A stretch of DNA of 64,000 nt from Planococcus circulans (GCF_020023385.1 NZ_JAIQCL010000011.1:30515-94514), one strand, 5' to 3'. Shown: positions 16,534 to 25,572, counted from the first letter of the stretch. The notes: generated from the sequence alone by a model not told the origin. Numbers and translations are program-made.

Positions 16534-18573
16534 GTGAAATTTAGAGATTATGCCATCATGGTAGCCGTCATAATGATTGTTGTTATGATGGTCATCCCTC
16601 TTCCGCCGCTCTTATTAGATGTAATGATCATGATTAATATCAGCCTCGCATTAACCATCTTATTAGTGGCGATGAACACAAAAGAACCATTGCAATTTTC
16701 TATTTTCCCTACTTTATTATTACTGACTACTTTATTCCGTCTGGGCTTGAACGTTTCGACCACACGTTCGATCTTGACCAACCAAACCGGTGGACAGGTT
16801 ATTGAGACATTCGGTTCGTTTGTGGTCGGAGGAAGTGCCATAATCGGGATTTTGGTGTTCTTAATCCTCGTCATCATTCAGTTCTTGGTTATCACAAAAG
16901 GTTCGGAACGAGTAGCAGAAGTCGCTGCACGGTTTACGCTCGATTCGATGCCTGGTAAGCAAATGAGCATTGACGCCGATCTTGGTGCCGGAATGATTTC
17001 TGATCAGGAAGCCAAGAGCCGCCGCGAGAAAGTCAGCTCGGAAGCGGATTTCTACGGAGCTATGGATGGTGCCAGCAAATTCGTTAAAGGGGACGCCATA
17101 GCCGGTATCATCATCACAATCATCAATATTATTGGCGGTTTGCTGATCGGTGTTATGGTCCACCAATTACCGTTTGGAGAAGCAGCCCAGCTGTTTGCCT
17201 TGCTGTCGATTGGAGATGGCTTGGTTTCCCAGATTCCAGCTCTGTTGATCTCCACTGCTATGGGTATCGTCGTGACACGTGCGGTATCGGATGGCAATTT
17301 AGGATCGGATATCACGAGACAGTTGTTCGCTTATCCGAAAATGCTGTATATTGTCGCAGCTACATTGGTAATGTTTGCAGTCTTTACGCCAATCAGTCCG
17401 ATGCTGGTCGTACCGATTGCAGGCGTCATCGCTTATGGGGCTTTCCAAATGCAAAAAACCTTGAAGTCTGAGGAAAAGCAGGAAGTGGAAGTAGGCAAGG
17501 ACGAGAAAGAGCTGGAAGGGATGAAAAGCCCGGAAAGCGTCATCGACTTATTGCATGTTGATGCGATTGAATTTGAGTTTGGGTATGGCCTGATTCCAAT
17601 TGCCGATAAAAACCAAGGCGGCGATTTGCTGGACCGCGTCATCATGATTCGCCGGCAGTGCGCAATGGAACTCGGCATTGTCGTCCCAGTTATCCGGATT
17701 CGCGACAACATTCAACTGCAGCCCAATGAATACGTCATCAAGATTAAAGGCAACCGGGTAGCGTCAGGCGAAATTATGCTCGACCATTATTTGGCCATGA
17801 GCCCAGGAATTGAGGACGAAGCGGTAGAAGGCATCGAAACGATTGAACCTGCTTTCGGTATGCCAGCGCTTTGGGTCGATGAAGACATGAAAGAAGAAGC
17901 GGAAATGGCGGGCTACGCCATTGTGGATCCTCCATCTGTCGTCTCTACTCATTTGACGGAAGTCATCAAGCGCCATGCCCATGAATTGATTGGCAGGCAG
18001 GAAGTCAAATCGTTGATTGAAAACGTACGGGAAACCTCACCTGCAGTGGTGGAGGAATTGGTGCCGCAGCTGATGACCATCGGTGAAGTGCAGAAAGTGC
18101 TGATGAAGTTGTTGAAAGAGAAAGTATCGATCCGTAATTTACTCGTTATTTTGGAAACATTGGCTGATTATTCTTCACAGACCAAAGATACGGATTTGCT
18201 GACAGAATACGTCCGTCAGGCCCTATCAAGGCAAATCACGTTGCAATATGCTACTCAGAAAGAACCTTTGCAAGTTATTACAGCGGGAGCGAGCTTAGAG
18301 AAGAAGTTCGCCGATTCCGTACACCGGACAGAACAGGGCAATTACTTGTCCATCGATCCGGAATCATCCCAGGCGATTTTCCAGAAGATAACCGAACAGG
18401 CTGGGCAGCTTCAGCAAACTGGTGTACAGCCGATTCTGCTGACGTCTCCTGCTATCCGAATTTATATGAGGCAGTTTGTGGAACGTTTTGCACCTGACCT
18501 GCCAGTGCTGTCCTATAACGAATTGGAACCAGAGATCGAAATTCAAAGTGTTGGAGTGGTTAACATCTCATGA
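16534..18573 (+). CDS. flhA: Flagellar export protein FlhA
   Basis: Largest membrane component of the export apparatus. It has eight predicted N-terminal helices and a large cytoplasmic domain that docks chaperone-substrate complexes. Family signatures include LFRLGLNVSTTRSIL (about residue 70), the SMPGKQMSIDADL loop, and GDAIAGIIITIINIIGG. 679 residues with a GTG start behind GAGGAGG. The flhF start overlaps its stop codon (ATGA). Confidence 0.97.
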   Translation: MKFRDYAIMVAVIMIVVMMVIPLPPLLLDVMIMINISLALTILLVAMNTKEPLQFSIFPTLLLLTTLFRLGLNVSTTRSILTNQTGGQVIETFGSFVVGGSAIIGILVFLILVIIQFLVITKGSERVAEVAARFTLDSMPGKQMSIDADLGAGMISDQEAKSRREKVSSEADFYGAMDGASKFVKGDAIAGIIITIINIIGGLLIGVMVHQLPFGEAAQLFALLSIGDGLVSQIPALLISTAMGIVVTRAVSDGNLGSDITRQLFAYPKMLYIVAATLVMFAVFTPISPMLVVPIAGVIAYGAFQMQKTLKSEEKQEVEVGKDEKELEGMKSPESVIDLLHVDAIEFEFGYGLIPIADKNQGGDLLDRVIMIRRQCAMELGIVVPVIRIRDNIQLQPNEYVIKIKGNRVASGEIMLDHYLAMSPGIEDEAVEGIETIEPAFGMPALWVDEDMKEEAEMAGYAIVDPPSVVSTHLTEVIKRHAHELIGRQEVKSLIENVRETSPAVVEELVPQLMTIGEVQKVLMKLLKEKVSIRNLLVILETLADYSSQTKDTDLLTEYVRQALSRQITLQYATQKEPLQVITAGASLEKKFADSVHRTEQGNYLSIDPESSQAIFQKITEQAGQLQQTGVQPILLTSPAIRIYMRQFVERFAPDLPVLSYNELEPEIEIQSVGVVNIS

Positions 18574-19691
18574 GGCTGAAAACATATTTCGTCGGCACGA
18601 TGACTGAAGCGATTCCAATGATTAAACGGGATCTGGGCGCAGATGCCTTGATCCTGAACACAAAAAAAATTAAGACCGGCGGCTTTCTAGGCTTTTTCCA
18701 GAAAGATAAATTGGAAGTTACTGCTGCCGTTGATACGGTAGTGAAGCAGGAGGTTCAGCCGGAAACGAAGGAAATGGAATTGCAGAAAACCAAGCCATTG
18801 GTAAATACAACACCGGAGACAGAATCGGCAGCTGAACTGATTAACGAATTGAAAAACATTAAACAGTTTATGGTCCAGCGATTGGCGGAAGAAGCTTTGC
18901 CGGAGGCGCTTCAGTTGTTAAAGCAACGACTGGCAACTCAGGAAGTGGCGGCGGATATCCAAACGGAATTGCTGGCGACGCTGATAGCCCGGATCGAAGG
19001 AGAAGCTAACCATACGTCAGAGTATTTAGAGCGGCTGGCTCGTGAAGAACTGGTTGAAATGATTGCTCATCATCAACCGCAAACCACTCTTCAAGATCCT
19101 GAAATCATTTGTTTTATTGGTCCGACAGGTGTAGGAAAAACAACTTCCATTGCCAAAATCGCTGCAGATTATATGCTGACAAAAGATAAAAAAGTTGGAT
19201 TGATCACTGCCGATACATACCGGATTGCAGCTGTCGAACAATTGAAGACTTACGGCAGCATTTTGAATATCCCTGTCAAAGTGGTCGAATCGGCGGGAGA
19301 TTTAAAGAAAGCCATCAGCGAATTTGCGGGCTGTGACATCATTTTGATGGATACAGCTGGACGCAATTATCAGCAGAAACACTATATTGATGAACTCGAA
19401 CGGTTATTGCCGGACAATCATAAAGTGCAAATCAATCTGGTGTTAAGCTTGACTGCGAAATATGAAGACATGAAAAAGATTATTGATAATTTCCAATCAA
19501 TCGCTATGGATGAACTGCTTCTGACAAAGAAGGACGAAACGAGTTCTTCTGGTGCGATCCTAAACCTGATCCATCATTATGGTATTCCTGTTCGCCATAT
19601 TGCCAACGGACAAAATGTACCAAACGATATATTGGCAGTTACTCCTGAATTAGTGGCAGATTTTATATTGGGGGAAGAAAATCATGCGTGA
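18570..19691 (+). CDS. flhF: Flagellar GTPase FlhF (SRP family)
   Basis: SRP-like GTPase that sets flagellar placement. Its 373 residues have an N-terminal B domain (TYFVGTMTEAIPMIKRDLGADALIL), an Ala/Glu-rich linker, and a GTPase domain. The P-loop is GPTGVGKTT near residue 184, followed by TADTYRIAAVEQLKTY, DTAGR and TKKDET. It overlaps flhA and flhG at its two ends. FlhF and FlhG act as a GTPase and its activator. Confidence 0.95.
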   Translation: MRLKTYFVGTMTEAIPMIKRDLGADALILNTKKIKTGGFLGFFQKDKLEVTAAVDTVVKQEVQPETKEMELQKTKPLVNTTPETESAAELINELKNIKQFMVQRLAEEALPEALQLLKQRLATQEVAADIQTELLATLIARIEGEANHTSEYLERLAREELVEMIAHHQPQTTLQDPEIICFIGPTGVGKTTSIAKIAADYMLTKDKKVGLITADTYRIAAVEQLKTYGSILNIPVKVVESAGDLKKAISEFAGCDIILMDTAGRNYQQKHYIDELERLLPDNHKVQINLVLSLTAKYEDMKKIIDNFQSIAMDELLLTKKDETSSSGAILNLIHHYGIPVRHIANGQNVPNDILAVTPELVADFILGEENHA

Positions 19692-20553
19692 TCAGGCAAA
19701 TGGATTAAGGGAAAAAATGAGAATGAAGCAATCCGAAAAACCTGAACGTAAATCTATTAAAAAAACCAGGGTATTGGCAATCACCAGCGGCAAAGGGGGA
19801 GTAGGGAAATCCAATTTCGCTCTGAACTTTGCACTAAGTCTGGTGGAGCAAAATAAGAAAGTGCTGATTTTCGATGTCGACCTTGGATTTGCCAATATTG
19901 ACGTACTGCTCGGACGAACGCCACAGGAAACTATAGCTACGATGATTGAAAAAGATTTGGCTGCACAAGACATCATTGAAGAAGGTCCCAATGGCCTGCT
20001 ATTCATATCTGGAGGCAATGGTTTTAGTGACCTATTCAGCATGGATGATCTAAAATTGGAAAAGTTTTTTAAAGAATTGAGCGCGCTGCAGGGAAAAGTG
20101 GACTATATTATCCTCGATACTGGAGCAGGTTTGTCCTACGAAAACCTTCGTTTTATCCTTGCTGCAGATGATGTGATCTTGGTCACGACTCCTGAGCCAA
20201 CGTCAATCACCGATGCTTATTCGGTGGTTAAGATGGTCCAGGGCAGAGATCCGAATGTTCATATGAAACTCGTAGTCAATCAATGCATCAGCGTACGAGA
20301 AGGACAACGGACAGCCGATAATTTTAAACAGGTAGCTCAACAGTTTCTGGGTAAAGATATTGAGGCATTGGGTTTTATTCCAAGCGATGTGCATATTCCA
20401 GAAGCAGTGAAAAAGCAGCATCCCTTACTGTTGGCTTATCCAAGCAGTGAAGCGGCAACAGCAATTCGTAAAATGGCTAGTGAATTTTTAGAATTGCCGG
20501 CACCGTATAAATTAGGACTTAAAGGATTTATTATGAAAATTCTTTTCAAATAA
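19684..20553 (+). CDS. flhG: Flagellar number regulator FlhG (MinD-like ATPase)
   Basis: ParA/MinD-family ATPase that stimulates FlhF and controls flagellar number and pattern. It has 289 residues. The deviant Walker A SGKGGVGKSNFALNFA lies at about residue 35, with DVDLGFANIDVLLG and a C-terminal amphipathic stretch (KLGLKGFIMKILFK) suited to membrane binding. The N-terminus (DQANGLREKM) is the conserved activator helix that stimulates the FlhF GTPase. It overlaps flhF by eight bases. Confidence 0.95.
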   Translation: MRDQANGLREKMRMKQSEKPERKSIKKTRVLAITSGKGGVGKSNFALNFALSLVEQNKKVLIFDVDLGFANIDVLLGRTPQETIATMIEKDLAAQDIIEEGPNGLLFISGGNGFSDLFSMDDLKLEKFFKELSALQGKVDYIILDTGAGLSYENLRFILAADDVILVTTPEPTSITDAYSVVKMVQGRDPNVHMKLVVNQCISVREGQRTADNFKQVAQQFLGKDIEALGFIPSDVHIPEAVKKQHPLLLAYPSSEAATAIRKMASEFLELPAPYKLGLKGFIMKILFK

Positions 20554-20570
20554 AAGCGGTGTTGCCGCTT
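20554..20570 (+). other. Small hairpin between flhG and sigD
   Basis: AAGCGG and CCGCTT form a perfect 6-bp stem around a 5-base loop just after the flhG stop. No T-run follows, so it is not a classic terminator. It could modulate sigD translation or mRNA stability. Confidence 0.4.
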
Positions 20571-20589
20571 GGAAATGGTGGTGAAGATC

Positions 20590-21348
20590 TTGCTGAATCA
20601 TAACTTATCAAAAGAAGAGCTTGCCTATTGGGGTGATTGGCAACAACATCAGAATCCGGAGGCTGGCGACTACCTGGTTGAACAGTATCTTCCTTTGGTT
20701 GATTACGTGATTCAACGGTTCATGATCAGTCTGCCAAAAACTGTGGAAAAAGACGATGTCCGCAGCTATGCTTACGAAGGTTTACTTGATGCCTTGAGTA
20801 AATTCAACATTGAACGGGATTTGAAATTTGAAACTTACGCTTCCTGGCGGATTAAAGGGGCAATCATTGATGGTTTGCGCCATAGTGACTGGCTTCCCCG
20901 GTCTGTACGGGATAAAGTGAAAAAAATTGAAAAAGCCTATCTTCTGCTAGAGCAGGAAAATGAAGCCGCCGTATCCGACGAACAGGTCAGCTCGTATTTA
21001 GGAATCACCAAAGCCGAACTCAATAAAACCGTTTCTGAAGCGGCATTATCGACCATGATTTCAATGGACGACGAGAACTTTGAAGAACAAGGGGCACTGG
21101 GGCAGTATCATGTCGATTCACCCGAGCGCCACTTGTCAGATCAGATGACCAAAGAATCACTTGTCCGAGCCATTGAACGACTTCCGGAAAAAGAAAAAAT
21201 TACCGTTTCCTTGTGTTATTTTGAAGAAATGAAATTAACCGAAATCGCAGAAATCCTCAACGTTAGTGTATCGAGAGTATCGCAGCTTCATTCTAAGGCA
21301 ATGCTTCGATTGCATGCTTCAATTTTATCTGTGCATGACAACTTTTAA
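20590..21348 (+). CDS. sigD: RNA polymerase sigma factor SigD (sigma-28, FliA/WhiG family)
   Basis: Alternative sigma factor for late flagellar genes (flagellin, motility, autolysins). Region 2 (DLKFETYASWRIKGAIIDGLRHSDWLPRSVRDK) and region 4 (LTEIAEILNVSVSRVSQLHSKAMLRL) are unmistakable. The start is uncertain. TTG 20569 falls in a hairpin and ATG 20575 lacks a ribosome binding site. TTG 20590 has GGTGG seven bases before it and gives about 252 residues. In Bacillus six che genes lie between flhG and sigD. Here sigD follows flhG directly. Confidence 0.93.
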   Translation: MLNHNLSKEELAYWGDWQQHQNPEAGDYLVEQYLPLVDYVIQRFMISLPKTVEKDDVRSYAYEGLLDALSKFNIERDLKFETYASWRIKGAIIDGLRHSDWLPRSVRDKVKKIEKAYLLLEQENEAAVSDEQVSSYLGITKAELNKTVSEAALSTMISMDDENFEEQGALGQYHVDSPERHLSDQMTKESLVRAIERLPEKEKITVSLCYFEEMKLTEIAEILNVSVSRVSQLHSKAMLRLHASILSVHDNF

Positions 21349-21376
21349 AATTTAAATTACGAAACAGAAGGTCCGG

Positions 21377-21817
21377 GTGATGACTACTATGATGTGGCTA
21401 TTGATTGCGGTAATCATCTTATTGATGCTAATGAATATAAAACTGATGCTATCCGTTAAAAAGCAGCAGATAGACGAAGAAGAACCAGCTGAAATTCACG
21501 AAAGTATGGCAGAGTTTGTGGCGCAGCTTGAAAAAGAAAATGATGAACTTTACGATAAATTAATTGCCTATATTAAGGACAACGAATTGCAGCTGGCAGA
21601 ACGAATCGAACGCTTGGAAGAAAACCTTGCTTCTGATTTCGAAGAAGCACCCCAACTGGCTTCTATAGAAACGGAAAAGATGCTTCAGCTTTCCAAGCAA
21701 GGATTTTCTTCCAAGCAAATCGCCAAAGTACTCCAAGTCGACTACGGGAAAGTCGAGCTCGTTGTCAATATGAATAACAAGCAACAAGGGAACTTTAAAG
21801 AAGATGAGGTGCTGTAA
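21377..21817 (+). CDS. SwrB-like membrane-anchored motility protein
   Basis: A 146-residue protein with one N-terminal transmembrane helix (MMWLLIAVIILLMLMN) and an acidic coiled coil (about residues 40-90). The C-terminus is a helix-turn-helix-like segment (LSKQGFSSKQIAKVLQVDYGKVELVV). This layout and the position after sigD match SwrB of B. subtilis, which promotes flagellar export-gate activation. Overall identity cannot be judged here, so the symbol is withheld. GTG 21377 and ATG 21380 are both possible starts. Confidence 0.75.
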   Translation: MMTTMMWLLIAVIILLMLMNIKLMLSVKKQQIDEEEPAEIHESMAEFVAQLEKENDELYDKLIAYIKDNELQLAERIERLEENLASDFEEAPQLASIETEKMLQLSKQGFSSKQIAKVLQVDYGKVELVVNMNNKQQGNFKEDEVL

Positions 21818-22255
21818 TTGCGCATTGACAGCCAAAGTAATATCCAGAAAGAAAGGTTACCGGTACAAGCAACGGGAAATAAAAATGGCGATCTTTTTTT
21901 GAATGCCATGAAAAAATCCCAGTCAAAGCTTCACAATGATTCGCTGAACCAATTAATGGAGCGCGTAGACGTACAAGGACAAAAACTTTCCAACCAGCGG
22001 ACACTTGAAAATTTGATAAATTACAAGCAGGCGGTCAAACAATTTGTCAGCGAGTCCACCCGCCATGGTCTGCATTTATCTGACGAACAAAGCCAAATGC
22101 CGGGCGGCGGAATGAAGTCTCATCAAATCATTAAAGTAATTGATAAGAAATTGATTGAAATCCAAGACCAAGTATTGAATAATGAAGAAGCAGGTATTGG
22201 TACTTTAGATCTAGTAGGGGAAGTTAAAGGTCTGCTTATCAATTTATATATGTGA
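21818..22255 (+). CDS. YaaR family protein (DUF327)
   Basis: A 145-residue soluble protein, mostly helical, with the YaaR/DUF327 pattern (QRTLENLINYKQAVKQFVSE, then KVIDKKLIEIQDQVLNNE). The function of the family is unknown. In Bacillus yaaR lies near tmk. Here it is the penultimate gene of the flagellar operon, which suggests a motility link. TTG start at 21818 directly after the preceding stop, with GAGGTG upstream. Confidence 0.75.
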   Translation: MRIDSQSNIQKERLPVQATGNKNGDLFLNAMKKSQSKLHNDSLNQLMERVDVQGQKLSNQRTLENLINYKQAVKQFVSESTRHGLHLSDEQSQMPGGGMKSHQIIKVIDKKLIEIQDQVLNNEEAGIGTLDLVGEVKGLLINLYM

Positions 22256-22285
22256 ATACGATTATCTAGTAATAGGAGGGCAGAG

Positions 22286-22642
22286 ATGGACAATAACCGC
22301 CGTGAGTTTTTTCGATTATGGTTCGATGATTCAATTGAAGGTTACGTTTCAGTTAAAGGGGCAGAACTTGTTCCTGTAAAAATTTACAACATAAGTGCGG
22401 GCGGACTAGGATTTTATTCTAAGGTTAGCAATGCTTTGAATGAATCGATCATTTGTCATTTTAAAGTTCTAGAAGGATCTTTTGCATTAGCAGGTTCTAT
22501 TGTCCGGAAAATTCCTCAAAAAGATAAGGGAATAATTGAATACGGTGTTGAGTTTTCTGTAGACCAGGGAACGTCTTCCGAGCTATTCAAGCAACTGAAC
22601 TACTATCAGATCCGCCAACGTAAAGGATTACTGGCCGAATAA
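22286..22642 (+). CDS. PilZ-domain c-di-GMP binding protein
   Basis: A 118-residue single-domain PilZ protein. Both ligand motifs are present: RxxxR in NNRREFFRL near the N-terminus and NxSxxG in NISAGGLGF near residue 35. It has no fused effector and no YcgR N-terminal domain, so it would act by binding a partner. It is the last gene of the flagellar operon, 30 bases after the yaaR-like gene behind AGGAGGG. A c-di-GMP brake or modulator of the motor is the natural inference, as for YpfA/DgrA in B. subtilis. Confidence 0.88.
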   Translation: MDNNRREFFRLWFDDSIEGYVSVKGAELVPVKIYNISAGGLGFYSKVSNALNESIICHFKVLEGSFALAGSIVRKIPQKDKGIIEYGVEFSVDQGTSSELFKQLNYYQIRQRKGLLAE

Positions 22643-22664
22643 AATCACATGTTAATAAAAAAAG

Positions 22665-22690
22665 AACAGGCCCTTGAGGTCTGTTTTTTT
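22665..22690 (+). terminator. Rho-independent terminator of the flagellar operon
   Basis: AACAGGCC (22665-22672) pairs with GGTCTGTT (22678-22685), with one G-T wobble and a 5-base loop. A run of T to 22690 follows, just after the pilZ gene. Confidence 0.85.
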
Positions 22691-22791
22691 GTGTGTGAAA
22701 TTCCAACAGGTGAAGTTCTTCTTTTGATAGAAGGAATTTCTATGGAAAAAAGAGAAGTAATAGCCATACGAGAAAAGAGAAGGTGGAGAAC

Positions 22792-23565
22792 ATGCAGGCA
22801 CCGACAGAGATTCTTTCCGTTTGGCGGCAGTTTGATGGCTTTCCGATGGAGACTTTAACCAAAGTCTGGTACTACCAGCGGTCAGGCGAACAGAAACAGC
22901 GCAGCGTGGAATTGATGGAAGAGCATCGTGTACAATACGGCATCACCGGTAATTGTTTTGATTTGGCGATTTGGTTGTTGGACGCTTTTGATCGGGCGGG
23001 TGTAAAAGCCTATCCGGCAGGCAGTGGACTGGGGACAGAACAGGCGCATGCAGCCATCGTGGCAGAGGACGCGGATGGCCGCAGATTTCTCTGCGATTTA
23101 GGGGACCAATGGATTCAGCCAATTCTGGTGGATGTAGACAGCCCGGAATTCAACGGCGACAGGTTGTGGGGATTTTTTCCGGGAGCGGAAGTTCAGGTGA
23201 AACCCACTGATAATGGGATTGAGGTTATTTATTTCCGGCCGAACGGCAAACAGTCCAATCAGGTCTATACCATAAAGCCAGTTGAACGGACAGAATTTCT
23301 GGCTGCGGCCGAGTATTCTCAGCACCATATTCATCCGGAACCGTTGGTCGAAGTTCGCTTGCAGGAAAAAGGCGAGACCGTCCACTGGGAGTTCGATAAT
23401 TGGAAAAGCTTTTTAAGCACGAGCACCGGCCTGTATCCTGACGATCAGATTGAGACTTTGGAGGAATGGGTAGAAAGAATACATGGTAAAACGCATTATG
23501 ATAAGGAATTTCTTACAGAAACTTTAGGGTTTTACCGGCGGCTGAATTTGGGCAGCAGTGAATGA
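22792..23565 (+). CDS. Arylamine N-acetyltransferase-like protein
   Basis: A 257-residue soluble protein with the Cys-His-Asp arrangement of the NAT/transglutaminase-like fold. Cys lies in GNCFDLAIWLLDAF (about residue 55), His in EQAHAAIV (about residue 88), and Asp in FLCDLGDQW (about residue 103). This suggests acetyl-CoA-dependent N-acetyltransferase chemistry, but the flanking sequence is not typical enough to name a substrate. GTG 22783 is also in frame. ATG 22792 is preferred because AAGGTGG lies just before it. Confidence 0.65.
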   Translation: MQAPTEILSVWRQFDGFPMETLTKVWYYQRSGEQKQRSVELMEEHRVQYGITGNCFDLAIWLLDAFDRAGVKAYPAGSGLGTEQAHAAIVAEDADGRRFLCDLGDQWIQPILVDVDSPEFNGDRLWGFFPGAEVQVKPTDNGIEVIYFRPNGKQSNQVYTIKPVERTEFLAAAEYSQHHIHPEPLVEVRLQEKGETVHWEFDNWKSFLSTSTGLYPDDQIETLEEWVERIHGKTHYDKEFLTETLGFYRRLNLGSSE

Positions 23566-23583
23566 AGGGATAGGGGAGTTGGC

Positions 23584-24270
23584 ATGATCAGAGCCGTTAT
23601 TTTTGATTTGGATGGGACCTTATTGGATCGGGACCGTTCGCTCGAAGCGTTTATAGACGAACAGCACAACTGCTTAGCTGAACACCTGCAGCATATACCG
23701 AAGGATCAGTTCGCCAAGCGCTTTATCGAATTGGATGCCAAAGGGTATGTCTGGAAAGACCGCGTCTATCAGCAATTGATCGAGGAGTTTGAGATTAAAG
23801 GGATTGGCTGGGAGACACTGCTGGATGATTACGTGAAAAATTTCCACGTTCACTGCATCCCGTTTCCGAATTTACTCTCCATGCTGGAAGACTTGGCCGG
23901 GAAATCAATTCGGTTAGGGATAATCACCAACGGCAGAGGGCAATTTCAGCTCGACAATATCCTGGCATTGGGAATTCAAGAATATTTTGAAGAGATTCTG
24001 ATCTCGGAATGGGAAGGCGTGTCCAAACCCGATCCGGCTATTTTCCAAAAAGCGTTAGCCCGTTTGGGAATTTCTCCGGATGAGGCGGTTTATATCGGAG
24101 ATCATCCCCAAAATGACATTCAGGCCGCACAGGCAATCGGCATGAAAGCCATTTGGAAGAAAGATCCCCATTGGAGTTGCCTGGATGCAGATGGAGAAAT
24201 TGAGGATTTAAATGAAATCGGCAGATTGGTTGGGCAGTTTAACACCCAAGAATTAAAAGCGCAGCTGTAG
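23584..24270 (+). CDS. HAD family hydrolase
   Basis: Haloacid dehalogenase superfamily phosphatase of 228 residues. Motif I is DLDGTLLD (residues 8-15, nucleophile Asp). Motif II Thr is in LGIITNGRG, motif III Lys in GVSKPDP, and motif IV is IGDHPQNDIQAA. The helical cap between motifs I and II marks subclass IA, as in phosphoglycolate phosphatase-like enzymes. The substrate cannot be told. It starts 18 bases after the NAT-like gene, probably co-transcribed. Confidence 0.88.
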   Translation: MIRAVIFDLDGTLLDRDRSLEAFIDEQHNCLAEHLQHIPKDQFAKRFIELDAKGYVWKDRVYQQLIEEFEIKGIGWETLLDDYVKNFHVHCIPFPNLLSMLEDLAGKSIRLGIITNGRGQFQLDNILALGIQEYFEEILISEWEGVSKPDPAIFQKALARLGISPDEAVYIGDHPQNDIQAAQAIGMKAIWKKDPHWSCLDADGEIEDLNEIGRLVGQFNTQELKAQL

Positions 24271-24315
24271 TCAAAAAAGTTGTATGATAAAAAGTGACAG
24301 GGAGAAAAGGGGCAG

Positions 24316-24792
24316 GTGAAGTACAGCATGGAACTTAAAACGCAATTACAGTTTGAACTGACCGAATTTGCAGCTGGCCGGGAAACAGAGCGCATACCGG
24401 CAATCGGGAACTATGAGTACTGGCTCCTGCTGATGGAATACTTTCTGGCGAAATCCGATCTCTTTGAAATCCATTGTTTTGATGAAGAAGCGGCGATAAT
24501 TGAAGAGCTCAATTCAAATTTACCCGGATTGTTCGAGGTCGATAAAAAGCAGGGGATGACCATTTTTTCCGGTCTTCTGACATTGGAAAACGCAGAATAC
24601 CTCATGACCCGCCATGTCAGCGCGGAGAAAAAGCTGAAGTGGTTTTCAGTTTTTTTGAGTAGAGGCGAGCAGCATATTTTCTCATCGGAGCATTGGGGCA
24701 CTGAATTTTTCGTTCCGGATGTCACAGAAGATGACCTGCTGTTCATCAAACATGTCGCACCGGACGATACTCATTTCAACCAGTACACGTAA
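24316..24792 (+). CDS. Hypothetical protein, 158 aa
   Basis: Not recognised. An acidic soluble protein with no signal peptide or transmembrane helix, many aromatic residues and a mixed helix/strand character. Starts at GTG 24316 (AAAGGGG upstream) or ATG 24328. It is the last gene before a terminator and may belong with the HAD gene, 45 bases upstream. Confidence 0.65.
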   Translation: MKYSMELKTQLQFELTEFAAGRETERIPAIGNYEYWLLLMEYFLAKSDLFEIHCFDEEAAIIEELNSNLPGLFEVDKKQGMTIFSGLLTLENAEYLMTRHVSAEKKLKWFSVFLSRGEQHIFSSEHWGTEFFVPDVTEDDLLFIKHVAPDDTHFNQYT

Positions 24793-24834
24793 ACGGGCTT
24801 AGTGGAAAATAGGAAATTCAGGAGCATGAACAAG

Positions 24835-24862
24835 AACCGGCCATCTACTTGACCGGTTTTTT
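24835..24862 (+). terminator. Rho-independent terminator
   Basis: AACCGG (24835-24840) and CCGGTT (24853-24858) flank a 12-base loop and are followed by a T-run to 24862. Confidence 0.75.
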
Positions 24863-24892
24863 GATATGCTAAAGGAAAAAAGGGGCATGAGA

Positions 24893-25522
24893 ATGGAAAC
24901 AGAAAAAATACGCGTATACGACGAAGAGGGAAATCCAAAAGGAATAACTACTCGGCAGGATGTGCACGAAAAAGGCGATTGGCACGACACCTTTCATTGT
25001 TGGCTGGCAGGCCGCCAAGGTGATCGAGATGTTGTTTATCTCCAGTTGCGCAGCGAAACTAAAAAAGACTTCCCAGGACTTTTCGACATTACGGCAGCCG
25101 GCCATCTATTGGCGGAGGAGACGGTTGAAGATGGCGTCCGGGAAGTACGGGAAGAGCTTGGCGTGCCAGTGGATTTTGGCGACTTGTGCTCGCTTGGTAT
25201 GGTCAAGGATCAAATTGCCTTGCCGGGGTTTACGGATAATGAGCGCTGCCATTGCTTCTTATACAAAGAGTTGGAGAACATTGACCTTAGGTTTGAGTTG
25301 CAGCTGGAAGAAGTGTCGGGTGTAGCGAAATTGGACTTCGGGGAATTAGCGGCATTATTCAGGAGGGAAAAAGAAAGAGTAGTCATTGAAGGCTTTGAAG
25401 TAGTACCCGATGGCAGCAAGAGGACGTTTGTAAGGGAAATCGGTTTACAGGACTTAGTGCCGCATAGCGCAGGCTATTTGGAAAAAATCATTGAGTCCAT
25501 TGCTCAGGAATTAAATAGGTGA
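24893..25522 (+). CDS. Nudix hydrolase
   Basis: A 210-residue protein with a Nudix box at about residues 69-91 (GHLLAEETVEDGVREVREELGV), which binds Mg and hydrolyses nucleoside diphosphate-linked substrates. The N-terminus (IRVYDEEGNPKGITTRQDVHEKGDWHDTFH) resembles the isopentenyl-diphosphate isomerase-like Nudix subgroup common in Bacillales, often annotated only as Nudix. In-frame ATGs lie at 24866, 24887 and 24893. AAGGGG is seven bases before 24893. Confidence 0.87.
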   Translation: METEKIRVYDEEGNPKGITTRQDVHEKGDWHDTFHCWLAGRQGDRDVVYLQLRSETKKDFPGLFDITAAGHLLAEETVEDGVREVREELGVPVDFGDLCSLGMVKDQIALPGFTDNERCHCFLYKELENIDLRFELQLEEVSGVAKLDFGELAALFRREKERVVIEGFEVVPDGSKRTFVREIGLQDLVPHSAGYLEKIIESIAQELNR

Positions 25523-25572
25523 TTTTTTTGCTTAACCAAGTTAATTTTTGAATGGCTTAAGTTAATTACAGC

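Noticed and set aside
22649..22858. 69-codon frame after pilZ
   Set aside because: It runs through the operon terminator and into the NAT-like gene, and has no ribosome binding site.
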